DNA of 64,000 nt. It comes from Hippasteria phrygiana. Its lineage: Eukaryota; Echinodermata; Asteroidea; Valvatida; Goniasteridae. Positions within the stretch are counted from its first letter, which is position 1, and every line of letters begins with the position of its first letter. Shown here piece after piece: positions 18,947 to 30,600 of the stretch. The notes beneath the pieces are model-generated. The model ran no database searches, was not told the origin of the DNA, and saw nothing but the letters and a program-made list of their open reading frames with translations. Location of the stretch: positions 372,001 to 436,000 of the forward strand of contig JAZGUH010000720.1 of assembly GCA_037893225.1 (NCBI GenBank), read 5' to 3'. The position numbers were made by a program, and so were the translations under genes.

Positions 18947-19376
18947 AGGCAGTGTACATGATTGGTCATTGTTGCAGTTTTCAGAAATGGGCGGATTTGG
19001 GGGTTAGTTTTTTATAGGAAATATCATTCCACTGACCTGTTCAAAGTTTTGCGTTGTTTTCAACCGTCGGGCGGATGGTAGCCTTTATTCAAGGCGCGCA
19101 TGGCTATCTGGGCTTGTGACACGCCCCGGATATGCCATGGCGTCATCATGTCCGGGGCGCGCCATGAGTAACGGCTACAGGGCAGTTTTCCAACGATTTC
19201 CAGATGGAAATCGTTGGAAAACGAATATTCATTTCCACTTTGCTTGACAACGACAGCACACCTGGTGCCATCATTTCACAGGATGATTGAGACTACTATT
19301 AACTTAAGTCTACCAAGGTATATCGTAATAATTCAGTAAAAAGAAATTGGAGGATTACCAATCGTGTACACTACAT
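18947..19376. mobile_element. TTAA-flanked MITE (Kolobok-like?), 430 bp
   Basis: TTAA at 18943-18946 and 19377-19380 flanks AGGCAGTGTACATGATTGGT (left) and ACCAATCGTGTACACTACAT (right), which are inverted repeats. The interior contains a perfect 18-bp-arm hairpin at 19185-19222 and a second one, CGCCCCGGA..TCCGGGGCG, near 19122-19159. TTAA duplications occur in both Kolobok and piggyBac. The AGGCAGTG ends fit the former better, by inference. A diverged relative lies at 9341-9925. Confidence 0.7.
19185..19222. repeat. Perfect hairpin, 18-bp arms, 2-nt spacer
   Basis: GTTTTCCAACGATTTCCA, then GA, then its exact reverse complement. Confidence 0.9.
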
Positions 19377-19499
19377 TTAAGCCTCAGGGGATTACGGTAA
19401 AAAAACATTCAGCTTTTGTCTCCATTTTTCTTAACTACATGAAAGCAAAGGAAAGTCCACACTAAAGTACATGTACAGGGTGGACTTGTGGTGTCATAG

Positions 19500-19590
19500 C
19501 CAAACTATTTGGCCTGTTCCGGGTATCCGGGTACCCGAATGCCGGCTTCAATACCCGGATCCATTTTTCCGGTTCGGGTACCCAAAACTT
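19500..19590. repeat. Clustered GGGTACCC/GGTATCCGGG words
   Basis: CGGGTATCCGGGTACCCG, AATACCCGGATCC and CCGGTTCGGGTACCC form overlapping inverted and direct repeats over about 80 bp. No gene is seen here. Confidence 0.6.
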
Positions 19591-19802
19591 AAGGTGAAAA
19601 ATTCAAAGTAAAATTTCAGACCAAAAATAAGTAAATAAATAAAGACAAATTCATCCATTTCCAACTCTGTTTCGACCCAAAAGATCCGAACGGTCTGGCG
19701 GTGTTTTGAAAACAATGCGTCAACCAAAATGCAGTTAATGGAAATTGTCAATAATGTGGCCGACCAATATGCTGTTGATATCTTATCTTGGCTATCTTGT
19801 TA

Positions 19803-19972
19803 AGCCCGGTTCATACTTCATGCGAATGCGAAGCGAATTTGGCGTCATGAAACATTCGCAGCGAAGCTTCGCACAAGTTGAAATGTGTTCAACTTTTGCG
19901 AATTCGCAGCGCGAATGATTGGCGTTGACGTCATAAATTCGCTTTGCATTCGCATGAAGTATGAACCGGGCT
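19803..19972. mobile_element. PIF/Harbinger-like MITE, 170 bp, TTA target duplication
   Basis: The ends AGCCCGGTTCATACTTCATG and CATGAAGTATGAACCGGGCT are perfect inverted repeats extending about 37 bp. TTA flanks both sides (19800-19802 and 19973-19975). The interior repeats GCGAATTCGC-like words. No coding content. It is a different family from the element at 7648. Confidence 0.8.
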
Positions 19973-19975
19973 TTA

Positions 19976-20760
19976 CTCTTTCAATGGAATGTGAGCTGCG
20001 GTTTGTACACTGCGACGGAACCCCGCGGTATGATCAAAGAGTGTGCGGGAATATTGACCTTGAGAAAGTGAATGTTGTTCAGATACTGGGGCAGCGGAAA
20101 TGGTCAGTGCTCTCAGTATTACAGGTATTTGCTTGGAGTAATTTATTTGATGGTGTGTGATTATTTGAATGCACAGGCCTACAAAATATAGGCCCCAAGT
20201 ATTAAGACATCCGCCTTTGAACTTGCCGCACGTTACTGGTAATGTACGCATTTAGCGTGGCACATTCTTGCTTTGTCAAATTCGTGAATAGGACTTAATT
20301 TACTATGATCTCACCGTACTTCCAACTCAAAATCAAATGGATGCCACGCCACCACAATAATTATGAGAGATGATTGATTGGTTGAATAATGAGTTAGTTT
20401 GGATCCTTCAAAACTCCATAAATTATACGTTTTGCTAAAAAATAACTGGTAATCAAGATATAAACAAATAATTAAACTAGTTACATTGAATCATCCGCTG
20501 TTTTAAATAAAGAAAACAAGATCCCCACTCCCCCCCCCCAAAAAAGAAAAGAAATCAGAGATAATAAGAGATAATAAATAGAAGGTAGTTAACGCCCCCA
20601 AAAAATGGGCCCCCATTCTTAAGATCAGACATAAGTTTTTAAGATCTTATACACTTTACATCTTGGCCGTCTGCTATACAACATCCAATGATTTAACAAA
20701 GTGACCCAAACTACATGTACTTTGCCAATGAGTGAACGCAAAAAAACAACTAAAACAGGT
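19976..20760. other. Non-coding DNA
   Basis: No gene is supported. A segment at about 20617-20680 (CCCCATTCTTAAGATCAGAC..TACACTTTACATCTTG) is repeated in diverged form at 20761-20840, where the large foldback begins. Confidence 0.5.
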
Positions 20761-20761
20761 C

Positions 20762-21912
20762 CCCATTCTTCAGATCGGACAAATATGTAGGCCTAAGTTT
20801 TTGAAGATCATCATTCGGTGTCATACACTTTACGTCTTGCCCAGAGGTCCTCTTTGTCATTTCCGAAGCCTAAAAAAACCCCCAAAATAAACAAAATTAT
20901 ATCAAATACAAGTTAATTCGCCAAGTTCTCAAGAATGGCCACCCCCCAAAAAAAATGAAAGAAAAGTTTCTATTAATGATAGTTGTTCAAAAATCTATCC
21001 GGTTATATCGCTGGGAAATCATAGGCCTACATGTACATGTACTTCCAATGTGGGAAGTAGGCCTACATGTACATGTACATGTACATGCGGATCAATTTTT
21101 TTAACGAGCCCAAACATGCGTCATGATTTCTCATCAACTTAATTTTAAAAAGGAATTTGTATATATCCAACAAAACCTATCGCGCGGTACGAGTTGGCGA
21201 AGGTACGAGTTGGCGAAGGTACGAGTTGGCGAAGGTACGAGTTGGCGAAGGTACGAGTTGGCGAAGGTACGAGTTGGCGAAGGTACGAGTTGGCGATGGT
21301 ACGAGTTGGCGAAGGTACGAGTTGGCGAAGGTACGAGTTGGCGAAGGTACGAGTTGGCGAAGGTACGAGTTGGCGAAGGTACGAGTTGGCGAAGGTACGA
21401 GTTGGCGAAGGTACGAGTTGGCGAAGGTACGAGTTGGCGAAGGTACGAGTTGGCGAAGGTACGAGTTGGCGAAGGTACGAGTTGTCCGGGGCGCGAGTTG
21501 TCCGGGGTTGAGTTAAGACAACTCGTACCGCGCGATAGGTTTTGTTGGATATATACGAACTACTTTTTAAAATTAAGTTCATGAGAAATCATGACGCATG
21601 TTTGGGCTCGTTAAAAAAATTGATCCGCATGTACATGTAGGCCTACTTCCCACATTGGAAGTACATGTACATGTAGGCCTATGATTTCCCAGCGATATAA
21701 CCCGATAGATTTTTGAACAACTATCATTAATATAAACTTTTCTTTCCTTTTTTTTTGGGGGGGGGGGGCCATTCTTGTGAACTTGGCGAATTAACTTGTA
21801 TAATTTAGTTTATTTTAGGTTTTTTTTTAGGCTTTGGAAATGACAAGACGTAAAGTGTATGACACCGAATGATGATCTTCAAAAACGTAGGCCTACATGT
21901 ATGTCCGATCTT
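20762..21912. mobile_element. Large foldback element, about 1.15 kb, with a minisatellite loop
   Basis: The left arm, about 20771-21190, is the reverse complement of the right arm, about 21526-21911. Shared landmarks include AGATCGGAC / GTCCGATCT, GAAGATCATCATTCGGTGTC, the GGCCTACATGTACATGTA blocks, and CCTATCGCGCGGTAC / GTACCGCGCGATAGG next to the loop. The loop is a 16-bp tandem repeat. No coding capacity. Differences between the arms (poly-G in one, A-rich in the other at about 20940 / 21760) show some age. Superfamily unknown; no clear target duplication. Confidence 0.8.
21187..21497 (+). repeat. 16-bp minisatellite GGTACGAGTTGGCGAA, about 18-19 copies
   Basis: The copies are nearly perfect, with one variant (GCGATGG near 21296). 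The array ends in a changed unit, GAGTTGTCCGGGGCGC. Because 16 is not a multiple of three, it produces 16-residue periodic open frames on both strands, which are not genes. The same word, in reverse complement, borders the foldback at 15756-16530. Confidence 0.92.
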
Positions 21913-22004
21913 AAGCGGTGAATTTGACCAAGGAAATGACATTGGTGATTAATACCAGATGACCCTGGTGAGTAGAACGCTGTCATGACATGTGTCAGTG
22001 TTGT

Positions 22005-22095
22005 AGTCAAGACCAGGCAGTCCGAGACCAAGACCGAGACCGACAGTCCGAGACCAAGACCAAGACCGAGACCGACAGTCCGAGACCAAGACCAA
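22005..22095 (+). repeat. GACCAAGACCGAGACC hexamer-type minisatellite
   Basis: GACCAAGACC / GAGACCGACAGTCC units are repeated about three times at the larger scale (about 30 bp). Confidence 0.75.
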
Positions 22096-22099
22096 GACC

Positions 22100-22735
22100 A
22101 GACTTGTAAATACATTTGTAAAGGCATGTAAATCATCTTTGTATGTTGATCTAAAACTGGGGGGGTTCAGCTAGGGTATGGGGTATGACCATAGAGCTGT
22201 GTTTAGTTTGACAGGAATGGTCTGGGAGTGTACTCTAGAATTGTTGTTGGTTTTTACTTTGTATTCTTCAATAAAGTTTTTACTTTTCGGCCTAATTTGA
22301 ATTTCACAACATTCACAGTGCATGCAGTGCACTTAAGCACTTTTCAGACACTGGTGTACCTATGTAAAGCTACAAAAAAAATTGACAATTTAAAATAGTA
22401 TTTCCTTCAAATTGTATTTTATTTCTCAGGAAAAACATTTACAGAGGTGCCCCTGGCCCTCTGTCTCAAGAAAATGTCATGCCATCACGGTGATTTTATT
22501 GCAGCAGTTTACCCAACAGTATACATTCACGTTACAGAAATACAGGCCTATAATTTAGATCGTTTCTTACAAAATCTTATGTGATTGGCAAGCAGATGAG
22601 GTGTGCAATTGTTTGGACATTTAACAGGCTTCTTTAGAAATTGAAACAAACATGTCATTGACAAGCATGCAAGAAAGAAAAATCTTAGGCCTAATTCATC
22701 GGGTGATCAAGCCGCACATGTTTGATGAAGGCAGA
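22100..22735. other. Non-coding DNA
   Basis: No gene is supported in this stretch. Confidence 0.45.
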
Positions 22736-22738
22736 CGT

Positions 22739-23002
22739 TAGTGCTGGGCGATACGATAACATCGCGATGATGCGATATTCGCCTCCCAAAAATTGAAATC
22801 GGCTACATTCTTTTAAAATCGAAAAATCGAGATATTGCCGATATCATTTTTAAAATCGGCTATTTGTTTTCGGAACCCCTATTTTCCCTTCTCGGTGATA
22901 CTTTCTTTTCACCAGCAAATTCGCTAAAATAAATTTCCATGTAAGCGAGGTTCAAGTCGAAGTGACATCATCCTTTCGAACTTTTTATTTATCGTGTAAA
23001 TA
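22739..23002. mobile_element. hAT-like element fragment (one end), inverted relative to 17671-17871
   Basis: TAGTGCTGGGCGATACG starts the segment and the following 260 bp are the reverse complement of 17671-17871 (GATGCGATATTCGCC, GAAATCGGCTACAT, CCAGCAAATTCGCT, GTAAGCGAGGTTCAAGTC). The other end is missing beyond the nested MITE. Confidence 0.75.
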
Positions 23003-23287
23003 ATGTGCTCCCCCACCCCTCCCCCGGGCTGCCCCAGGTCTTATGTGGGGTTTGGTAACATTTTTCAAGCCCCAGGGTGGGGATTTTGGTCACTCATTTT
23101 GCCATTGTTTCCACATCAGAAGAAGTTCAAAACCATGAGGTGGGGGTGCCCCACCCATGTATGTCAGGGATTGTCACTAAAAGTTTGCTCCAGGGGTGGG
23201 GATTTGGTCACTTCAAAAGTGACAATCCCCACATCTTGGGTGGGGCAGCCCCAGGAGAGGGGTGGGGGAAGCAATTGATAGGTGCAT
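23003..23287. mobile_element. Harbinger-like MITE, second nearly full copy, left end shortened
   Basis: The interior is very similar to 7648-7942 (CCCCAGGTCTTATGTGGG, CAAGCCCCAGGGTGG, GTCACTTCAAAAGTGACAATCCC). The left end has lost about 12 bp of the TIR; the right end AAGCAATTGATAGGTGCAT is kept. It is inserted in the hAT-like fragment at 22739. Confidence 0.8.
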
Positions 23288-23289
23288 AA

Positions 23290-24050
23290 GATAATTGACC
23301 ACTTGGCAGACTTGGTGGCTCGGTGATTCGTATTTCGGGGGACGTTTTAAGAAAATCACCAAATGACATTGAACAAGCGAATTGGTGTAATTTCTATTCA
23401 TGGTAGGCAGCTAGAAAATGATAATTTTCACCGCAATTAGACCAAATTATGCCGATTAGTGGGCGTATCCATTTCAACCATTCATTGAGAAATGCTTCAA
23501 TGCTTTTCTGCACTTGGGGCTGCTCGCACGTGGTTCGTGCCTCAAGCTCTAAATAAATCAGCTAGTTCACGCAGATTGACTGTTGGTATCTACACAATTC
23601 GCTGGTACCCGTCGATAGTCTAGTGGGCGGGCTTAACGCAATCTTGGCGTGAAAATCACCAGAAAAATTAGAGCAAGCAGAACAAATATAACACAAGGGG
23701 AAACATACATGTAGCTGATTAAATAAATTCATCGATTGCCGTATTTAACGTCGAGCAAAGAAAACAATGTTTACCCTCCTGTGGCTGAATTAAACGTAAG
23801 GATGGATTATTGTATCCTTTGCTTGGAATATTAATGCTCACCTGTTCCGACATGCTACATGTATGTTTAAAAAAAATCAGTACTTATTACAATGTCAGTA
23901 TTCATTCGCCCTGAAATAAAAAGGATGTCTGAAATAAAATATCCTGCACCCCTAGCCCTGAAACCTTTGTGATTGACAGCTTAACTTTTGCGAGGTATAC
24001 AATTATTGGCTGTTTCGGAAGTTTGTTTGTTTGTTTTCTTTCTTTTTTCA
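23290..24050. other. Non-coding DNA
   Basis: No gene, TIR element or tandem array was recognised here. Confidence 0.45.
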
Positions 24051-24056
24051 GACTTT

Positions 24057-24800
24057 TGCCCATAGCATTTGTACACGTTTTCTTTCTTACCGGCACTTTG
24101 GCTACTATATCCTCCCTCTATGTTTAAAGCAACCGATTGCCTTTAAACTTAACAGACACTTAAACCAAATGCTCAGAATGTGTGCCAAACTTTTACATCA
24201 TGATGACGTCATCACATGATTTTTTATGAATTTTTGAAATTATTAAAATCGTAACATTCTTTTCAATATATCTAGCGAACAAAACAAGATATTTTTAAAA
24301 TTCTTTTTGTTATAGCTCTGGTGTTTTAAAGATATGCCCTGAAAGGCGAAAATTGTGTGACGTCATGATGACGTCATAAAAAATGTGGTTTTTTTTTTAA
24401 ACGCATGTAAGGGTCAATCCGATTACAAAAATGTATACATGGATTTTGTCTGTACCTAATTCCAAAATGTCATGATTGTGGCTCACTCAAGTAAGAAATG
24501 ACAGCCATTTCATGATTGTGGCTCACTCAAGTAAGAAATGACAGCCATTTCAAAATTTAGACTAAATTCAATATAACACAAAGGAGTTATGGGAAGGGCA
24601 GATAACCATGGCTTAAATGTGCATGCTGTTTATAAAAAGGCTGATTTGTAGTCTTTTCAAGTCGCTAGACTATTGCCCATAGCATTTGTAAATGTTTTCT
24701 TTCTTACCGGCACTTTGGGTACTTTTAAACTTGGCAGACACTTAGACTAACTGCTCACAATGTGTGCCGAACTTTTACCTCATGATGACGTCATCACATG
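24057..24800 (+). repeat. Pair of direct repeats (24057-24221 and 24674-24800)
   Basis: Both copies read TGCCCATAGCATTTGTA..TTTTCTTTCTTACCGGCACTTTGG, then a purine/pyrimidine mix, then ATGTGTGCC.AACTTTTAC.TCATGATGACGTCATCACATG. The second copy is shorter by internal deletion. Between them lies a 40-bp tandem duplication at 24470-24550 (GCTCACTCAAGTAAGAAATG at 24481 and 24521). Confidence 0.75.
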
Positions 24801-25153
24801 TCACGTGACGTCATCTTAAAGGGGCAGTTTTTGAAGCCATATATCTACAAAAGTACAAGCTCGATTAAGTTGAAATGTAATATCTAGGTAGGCCAGCAGG
24901 TTTATAGATGAAAATTGACATGACGTTATGATGACTTCATCACATGTCACCCGACGTCATCTTAAAGGGGCAGTTTTTAAAGCCACATATAAACAAAAGT
25001 ACAAGTTCGATTAAGTTGATAAGTAATATCTAGGTAGCCCAGTAGGTTTATAGCTGAAAATTGACATGACATTATCATGATGTCATTACATGTCACGTGA
25101 CGTCATCTTAACGGGGCAGTTTTTGAAGCCACATACATGTATAAACAAAAGTA
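24780..25153 (+). repeat. 146-bp satellite, about 2.5 units, rich in TGACGTCA
   Basis: GGGGCAGTTTTTGAAGCC-type markers occur at 24821, 24967 and 25113, an exact 146-bp spacing. Each unit has ATGATGACGTCATCACATGTCACGTGACGTCATC or a diverged form. The third unit is cut at GTAC (25151-25154), where the big array starts. Confidence 0.8.
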
Positions 25154-25217
25154 CCCGCACCCTTAAAACCCGCACCCTTAAAACCCGCACCCTTAAAACC
25201 CCGCACCCTTAAAACCC

Positions 25218-25620
25218 GCAATCGGGTCCAACCAAATTCCACATAGAAAAACATGGAATTTTGTATTTTCACCAAACTGTCTTAAGAAGAAAAATTTCTT
25301 TATTGCACTTGAAGAATTTCTTTTCGGCTGCAGCGCTGTTACTTGCCCACAAATTGCTTGTTAAAATTGCATTGTGTAACAGGCCCTAACTCTAGCACCC
25401 TTAAAACCCACACCCTTAAAACCCGCACTCTTAAAACCCGCACCCTTCAAACCCGCACCCTTCAAACCCGCACCCTTCAAACCCGCACCCTTCAAACCCG
25501 CACCCTTCAAACCCGCACCCTTAAAACCCGCACCCTTCAAACCCGCACCCTTAAAACCCGCACCCTTAAAACCCCCACCCTTAAAACCCCCACCCTTAAA
25601 ACCCCCACCCTTAAAACCCG
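25218..25620 (+). repeat. Edge monomers lacking the left end of the constant block
   Basis: At 25218, 25620, 60250 and 62616 the 15-bp run joins directly to GCAATCGGGTCCAACC, skipping the linker and the first ~35 bp of the constant block. GCAAT is shared by both partners (ACCCGCA and AGGCAATCGGG), so this is a recurrent recombination junction. It appears twice at the array start and twice near the window end, always before a block of the CATGGAATTTTGTATTTTC type. Confidence 0.75.
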
Positions 25621-26075
25621 CAATCGGGTCCAACCAAATTCCACATAGAAAAACATGGAATTTTGTATTTTCACCAAATTGTCTTAAGAAGAAAAATGTC
25701 TTTACTGCACTTTAAGAATTTCTTTTCGGCTGCAGCGCTGTTACTTGCCCACAAATTGCTTGTTAAAATTGCATTGTGTAACAAGGCCCTAACTCTAGCA
25801 CTCTTAAAACCCGCACTCTTAAAACCCGCACTCTTAAAACCCGCACTCTTAAAACCCGCACCCTTAAAACCCGCACTCTTCAAACCCGCACCCTTAAAAC
25901 CCGCACCCTTAAAACCCGCACCCTTAAAACCCGCACCCTTAAAACCCGCACCCTTAAAACCCGCACCCTTAAAACCCGCACCCTTAAAACCCGCACCCTT
26001 AAAACCTGCACCCTTAAAACCCGCACCCATCTCTTACTCTCACATTCTAACCCGAACACAAGCACTCTTACTCTA

Positions 26076-26276
26076 AGGGCCATGTCACACAGGAAAATTT
26101 TCAGGCAATCGGGTCCAACCAAATTCCACATAGAAAAACAGGGAATTCTTTTATTTTCACCAAACTGTCTTAAGAAGAAAAATGTCTTTACTGCACTTGA
26201 AGAATTTCTTTTCGGCTGCAGCGCTGTTACTTGCCCACAAATTGCTTGTTAAAATTGCATTGTGTAACAAGGCCCT
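26076..26276 (+). repeat. Constant block of the array (representative of 79), MITE-like, 201 bp
   Basis: Left end AGGGCCATGTCACACA; right end, read in reverse complement, AGGGCCTTGTTACACA. 14 of 16 bases agree, and pairing resumes at AATTTT and GCAAT. Flanks are TACTCTA (left) and AACTCTA (right), a possible target duplication. Two main forms exist: ACAGGGAATTCTTTTATTTTC and, mostly after the long insert, ACATGGAATTTTGTATTTTC. Positions of the ATGTCTTTATTG (or equivalent) word: 25294, 25696, 26182, 26716, 27156, 27673, 28147, 28586, 29088, 29532, 30045, 30519, 30958, 31460, 31904, 32598, 33070, 33572, 34016, 34710, 35199, 35652, 36081, 36775, 37264, 37718, 38085, 38782, 39181, 39653, 40107, 40669, 41098, 41807, 42308, 42704, 43073, 43527, 44074, 44503, 45197, 45698, 46094, 46463, 46917, 47464, 47893, 48587, 49088, 49484, 49865, 50591, 50912, 51370, 51916, 52357, 53068, 53374, 53832, 54393, 54759, 55216, 55777, 56203, 56569, 57325, 57646, 58105, 58681, 59137, 59909, 60326, 60647, 61073, 61724, 62290, 62692, 63088, 63890. 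Confidence 0.8.
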
Positions 26277-27672
26277 AACTCTAGCACTCTTAAAACCCGC
26301 ACTCTTAAAACCCGCACTCTTAAAACCCGCACCCTTAAAACCCGCACCCTTAAAACCCGCACCCTTAAAACCCGCACCCTTAAAACCCGCACCCTTAAAA
26401 CCCGCACCCTTAAAACCCGCACCCTTAAAACATGCACCCTTAAAACCCGCACCCTTAAAACCCGCACCCTTAAAACCCGCACCCTTAAAACCCGCACCCT
26501 TAAAACCCGCACCCATAAAACCTGCACCCTTAAAACCTGCACCCTTAAAACCCGCACCCATCTCTTACTCTCACATTCTAACCCGAACACAAGCACTCTT
26601 ACTCTAAGGGCCATGTCACACAGGAAAATTTTCAGGCAATCGGGTCCAACCAAATTCCACATAGAAAAACAGGGAATTCTTTTATTTTCACCAAACTGTC
26701 TTAAGAAGAAAAATTTCTTTATTGCACTTGAAGAATTTCTTTTCGGCTGCAGCGCTGTTACTTGCCCACAAATTGCTTGTTAAAATTGCATTGTGTAACA
26801 AGGCCCTAACTCTAGCACTCTTAAAACCCGCACTCTTAAAACCCGCACTCTTAAAACCCGCACCCTTAAAACCCGCACTCTTAAAACCCGCACCCTTAAA
26901 ACCCGCACCCTTTAAAACCCGCACCCTTTAAAACCCGCACCCTTAAAACCCGCACCCTTAAAACCCGCACCCTTAAAACCTGCACCCTTAAAACCCGCAC
27001 CCATCTCTTACTCTCACATTCTAACCCGAACACAAGCACTCTTACTCTAAGGGCCATGTCACACAGGAAAATTTTCAGGCAATCGGGTCCAACCAAATTC
27101 CACATAGAAAAACAGGGAATTCTTTTATTTTCACCAAACTGTCTTAAGAAGAAAAATGTCTTTATTGCACTTGAAGAATTTCTTTTCGGCTGCAGCGCTG
27201 TTACTTGCCCCACAAATTGCTTGTTAAAATTGCATTGTGTAACAAGGCCCTAACTCTAGCACTCTTAAAACCCACACCCTTAAAACCCGCACTCTTAAAA
27301 CCCGCACCCTTCAAACCCGCACCCTTCAAACCCGCACCCTTCAAACCCGCACCCTTAAAACCCGCACCCTTAAAACCCGCACCCTTAAAACCCGCACCCT
27401 TAAAACATGCACCCTTAAAACCCGCACCCTTAAAACCCGCACCCTTAAAACCCGCACCCTTAAAACCCGCACCCATAAAACCTGCACCCTTAAAACCTGC
27501 ACCCTTAAAACCCGCACCCATCTCTTACTCTCACATTCTAACCCGAACACAAGCACTCTTACTCTAAGGGCCATGTCACACAGGAAAATTTTCAGGCAAT
27601 CGGGTCCAACCAAATTCCACATAGAAAAACAGGGAATTCTTTTATTTTCACTAAACTGTCTTAAGAAGAAAA

Positions 27673-30600
27673 ATGTCTTTATTGCACTTGAAGAATTTCT
27701 TTTCGGCTGCAGCGCTGTTACTTGCCCACAAATTGCTTGTTAAAATTGCATTGTGTAACAAGGCCCTAACTCTAGCACTCTTAAAACCCGCACTCTTAAA
27801 ACCCGCACTCTTAAAACCCGCACTCTTAAAACCCGCACCCTTAAAACCCGCACTCTTCAAACCCGCACCCTTAAAACCCGCACCCTTAAAACCCGCACCC
27901 TTAAAACCCGCACCCTTAAAACCCGCACCCTTAAAACCCGCACCCTTAAAACCCGCACCCTTAAAACCCGCACCCTTAAAACCCGCACCCATCTCTTACT
28001 CTCACATTCTAACCCGAACACAAGCACTCTTACTCTAAGGGCCATGTCACACAGGAAAATTTTCAGGCAATCGGGTCCAACCAAATTCCACATAGAAAAA
28101 CAGGGAATTCTTTTATTTTCACCAAACTGTCTTAAGAAGAAAAATTTCTTTATTGCACTTGAAGAATTTCTTTTCCGCTGCAGCGCTGTTACTTGCCCAC
28201 AAATTGCTTGTTAAAATTGCATTGTGTAACAAGGCCCTAACTCTAGCACTCTTAAAACCCGCACTCTTAAAACCCGCACTCTTAAAACCCGCACCCTTAA
28301 AACCCGCACTCTTAAAACCCGCACCCTTAAAACCCGCACCCTTTAAAACCCGCACCCTTAAAACCCGCACCCTTAAAACCCGCACCCTTAAAACCCGCAC
28401 CCTTAAAACCTGCACCCTTAAAACCCGCACCCATCTCTTACTCTCACATTCTAACCCGAACACAAGCACTCTTACTCTAAGGGCCATGTCACACAGGAAA
28501 ATTTTCAGGCAATCGGGTCCAACCAAATTCCACATAGAAAAACAGGGAATTCTTTTATTTTCACCAAACTGTCTTAAGAAGAAAAATGTCTTTATTGCAC
28601 TTGAAGAATTTCTTTTCGGCTGCAGCGCTGTTACTTGCCGCACAAATTGCTTGTTAAAATTGCATTGTGTAACAAGGCCCTAACTCTAGCACTCTTAAAA
28701 CCCGCACTCTTAAAACCCGCACCCTTAAAACCCGCACCCTTAAAACCCGCACCCTTAAAACCCGCACCCTTAAAACCCGCACCCTTAAAACTTGCACCAT
28801 TAAAACCCGCACCCTTAAAACTTGCACCATTAAAACCCGCACCCTTAAAACCCGCACCCTTCAAACCCGCACCCTTCAAACCCGCACCCTTCAAACCTGC
28901 ACCCTTCAAACCTGCACCCTTCAAACCCGCACCCATCTCTTACTCTCACATTCTAACCCGAACACAAGCACTCTTACTCTAAGGGCCATGTCACACAGAA
29001 ACATTTTCAGGCAATCGGGTCCAACCAAATTCCACATAGAAAAACAGGGAATTCTTTTATTTTCACCAAACTGTCTTAAGAAGAAAAATGTCTTTACTGC
29101 ACTTTAAGAATTTCTTTTCGGCTGCAGCGCTGTTACTTGCCCACAAATTGCTTGTTAAAATTGCATTGTGTAACAAGGCCCTAACTCTAGCACTCTTAAA
29201 ACCCGCACTCTTAAAACCCGCACCCTTAAAACCCGCACCCTTAAAACCCGCACCCTTAAAACCCGCACCCTTAAAACCCGCACCCTTAAAACATGCACCC
29301 TTAAAACCCGCACCCTTAAAACCCGCACCCTTAAAACCCGCACCCTTAAAACCCGCACCCTTAAAACCCGCACCCATCTCTTACTCTCACATTCTAACCC
29401 GAACACAAGCACTCTTACTCTAAGGGCCATGTCACACAGGAAAATTTTCAGGCAATCGGGTCCAACCAAATTCCACATAGAAAAACAGGGAATTCTTTTA
29501 TTTTCACCAAACTGTCTTAAGAAGAAAAATTTCTTTATTGCACTTGAAGAATTTCTTTTCGGCTGCAGCGCTGTTACTTGCCCACAAATTGCTTGTTAAA
29601 ATTGCATTGTGTAACAAGGCCCTAACTCTAGCACTCTTAAAACCCGCACTCTTAAAACCCGCACTCTTAAAACCCGCACCCTTAAAACCCGCACCCTTAA
29701 AACCCGCACCCTTAAAACCCGCACCCTTAAAACCCGCACCCTTAAAACCCGCACCCTTAAAACCCGCACCCTTAAAACATGCACCCTTAAAACCCGCACC
29801 CTTAAAACCCGCACCCTTAAAACCCGCACCCTTAAAACCCGCACCCATAAAACCTGCACCCTTAAAACCTGCACCCTTAAAACCCGCACCCATCTCTTAC
29901 TCTCACATTCTAACCCGAACACAAGCACTCTTACTCTAAGGGCCATGTCACACAGGAAAATTTTCAGGCAATCGGGTCCAACCAAATTCCACATAGAAAA
30001 ACAGGGAATTCTTTTATTTTCACTAAACTGTCTTAAGAAGAAAAATGTCTTTATTGCACTTGAAGAATTTCTTTTCGGCTGCAGCGCTGTTACTTGCCCA
30101 CAAATTGCTTGTTAAAATTGCATTGTGTAACAAGGCCCTAACTCTAGCACTCTTAAAACCCGCACTCTTAAAACCCGCACTCTTAAAACCCGCACTCTTA
30201 AAACCCGCACCCTTAAAACCCGCACTCTTCAAACCCGCACCCTTAAAACCCGCACCCTTAAAACCCGCACCCTTAAAACCCGCACCCTTAAAACCCGCAC
30301 CCTTAAAACCCGCACCCTTAAAACCCGCACCCTTAAAACCCGCACCCTTAAAACCCGCACCCATCTCTTACTCTCACATTCTAACCCGAACACAAGCACT
30401 CTTACTCTAAGGGCCATGTCACACAGGAAAATTTTCAGGCAATCGGGTCCAACCAAATTCCACATAGAAAAACAGGGAATTCTTTTATTTTCACCAAACT
30501 GTCTTAAGAAGAAAAATTTCTTTATTGCACTTGAAGAATTTCTTTTCCGCTGCAGCGCTGTTACTTGCCCACAAATTGCTTGTTAAAATTGCATTGTGTA

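Noticed and set aside
21123..21584. Repeat protein gene (GEGTSWRRYELAKVRV)n
   Set aside because: It is the 16-bp minisatellite read in frame. All frames on both strands are open and it lies in the loop of a foldback element.
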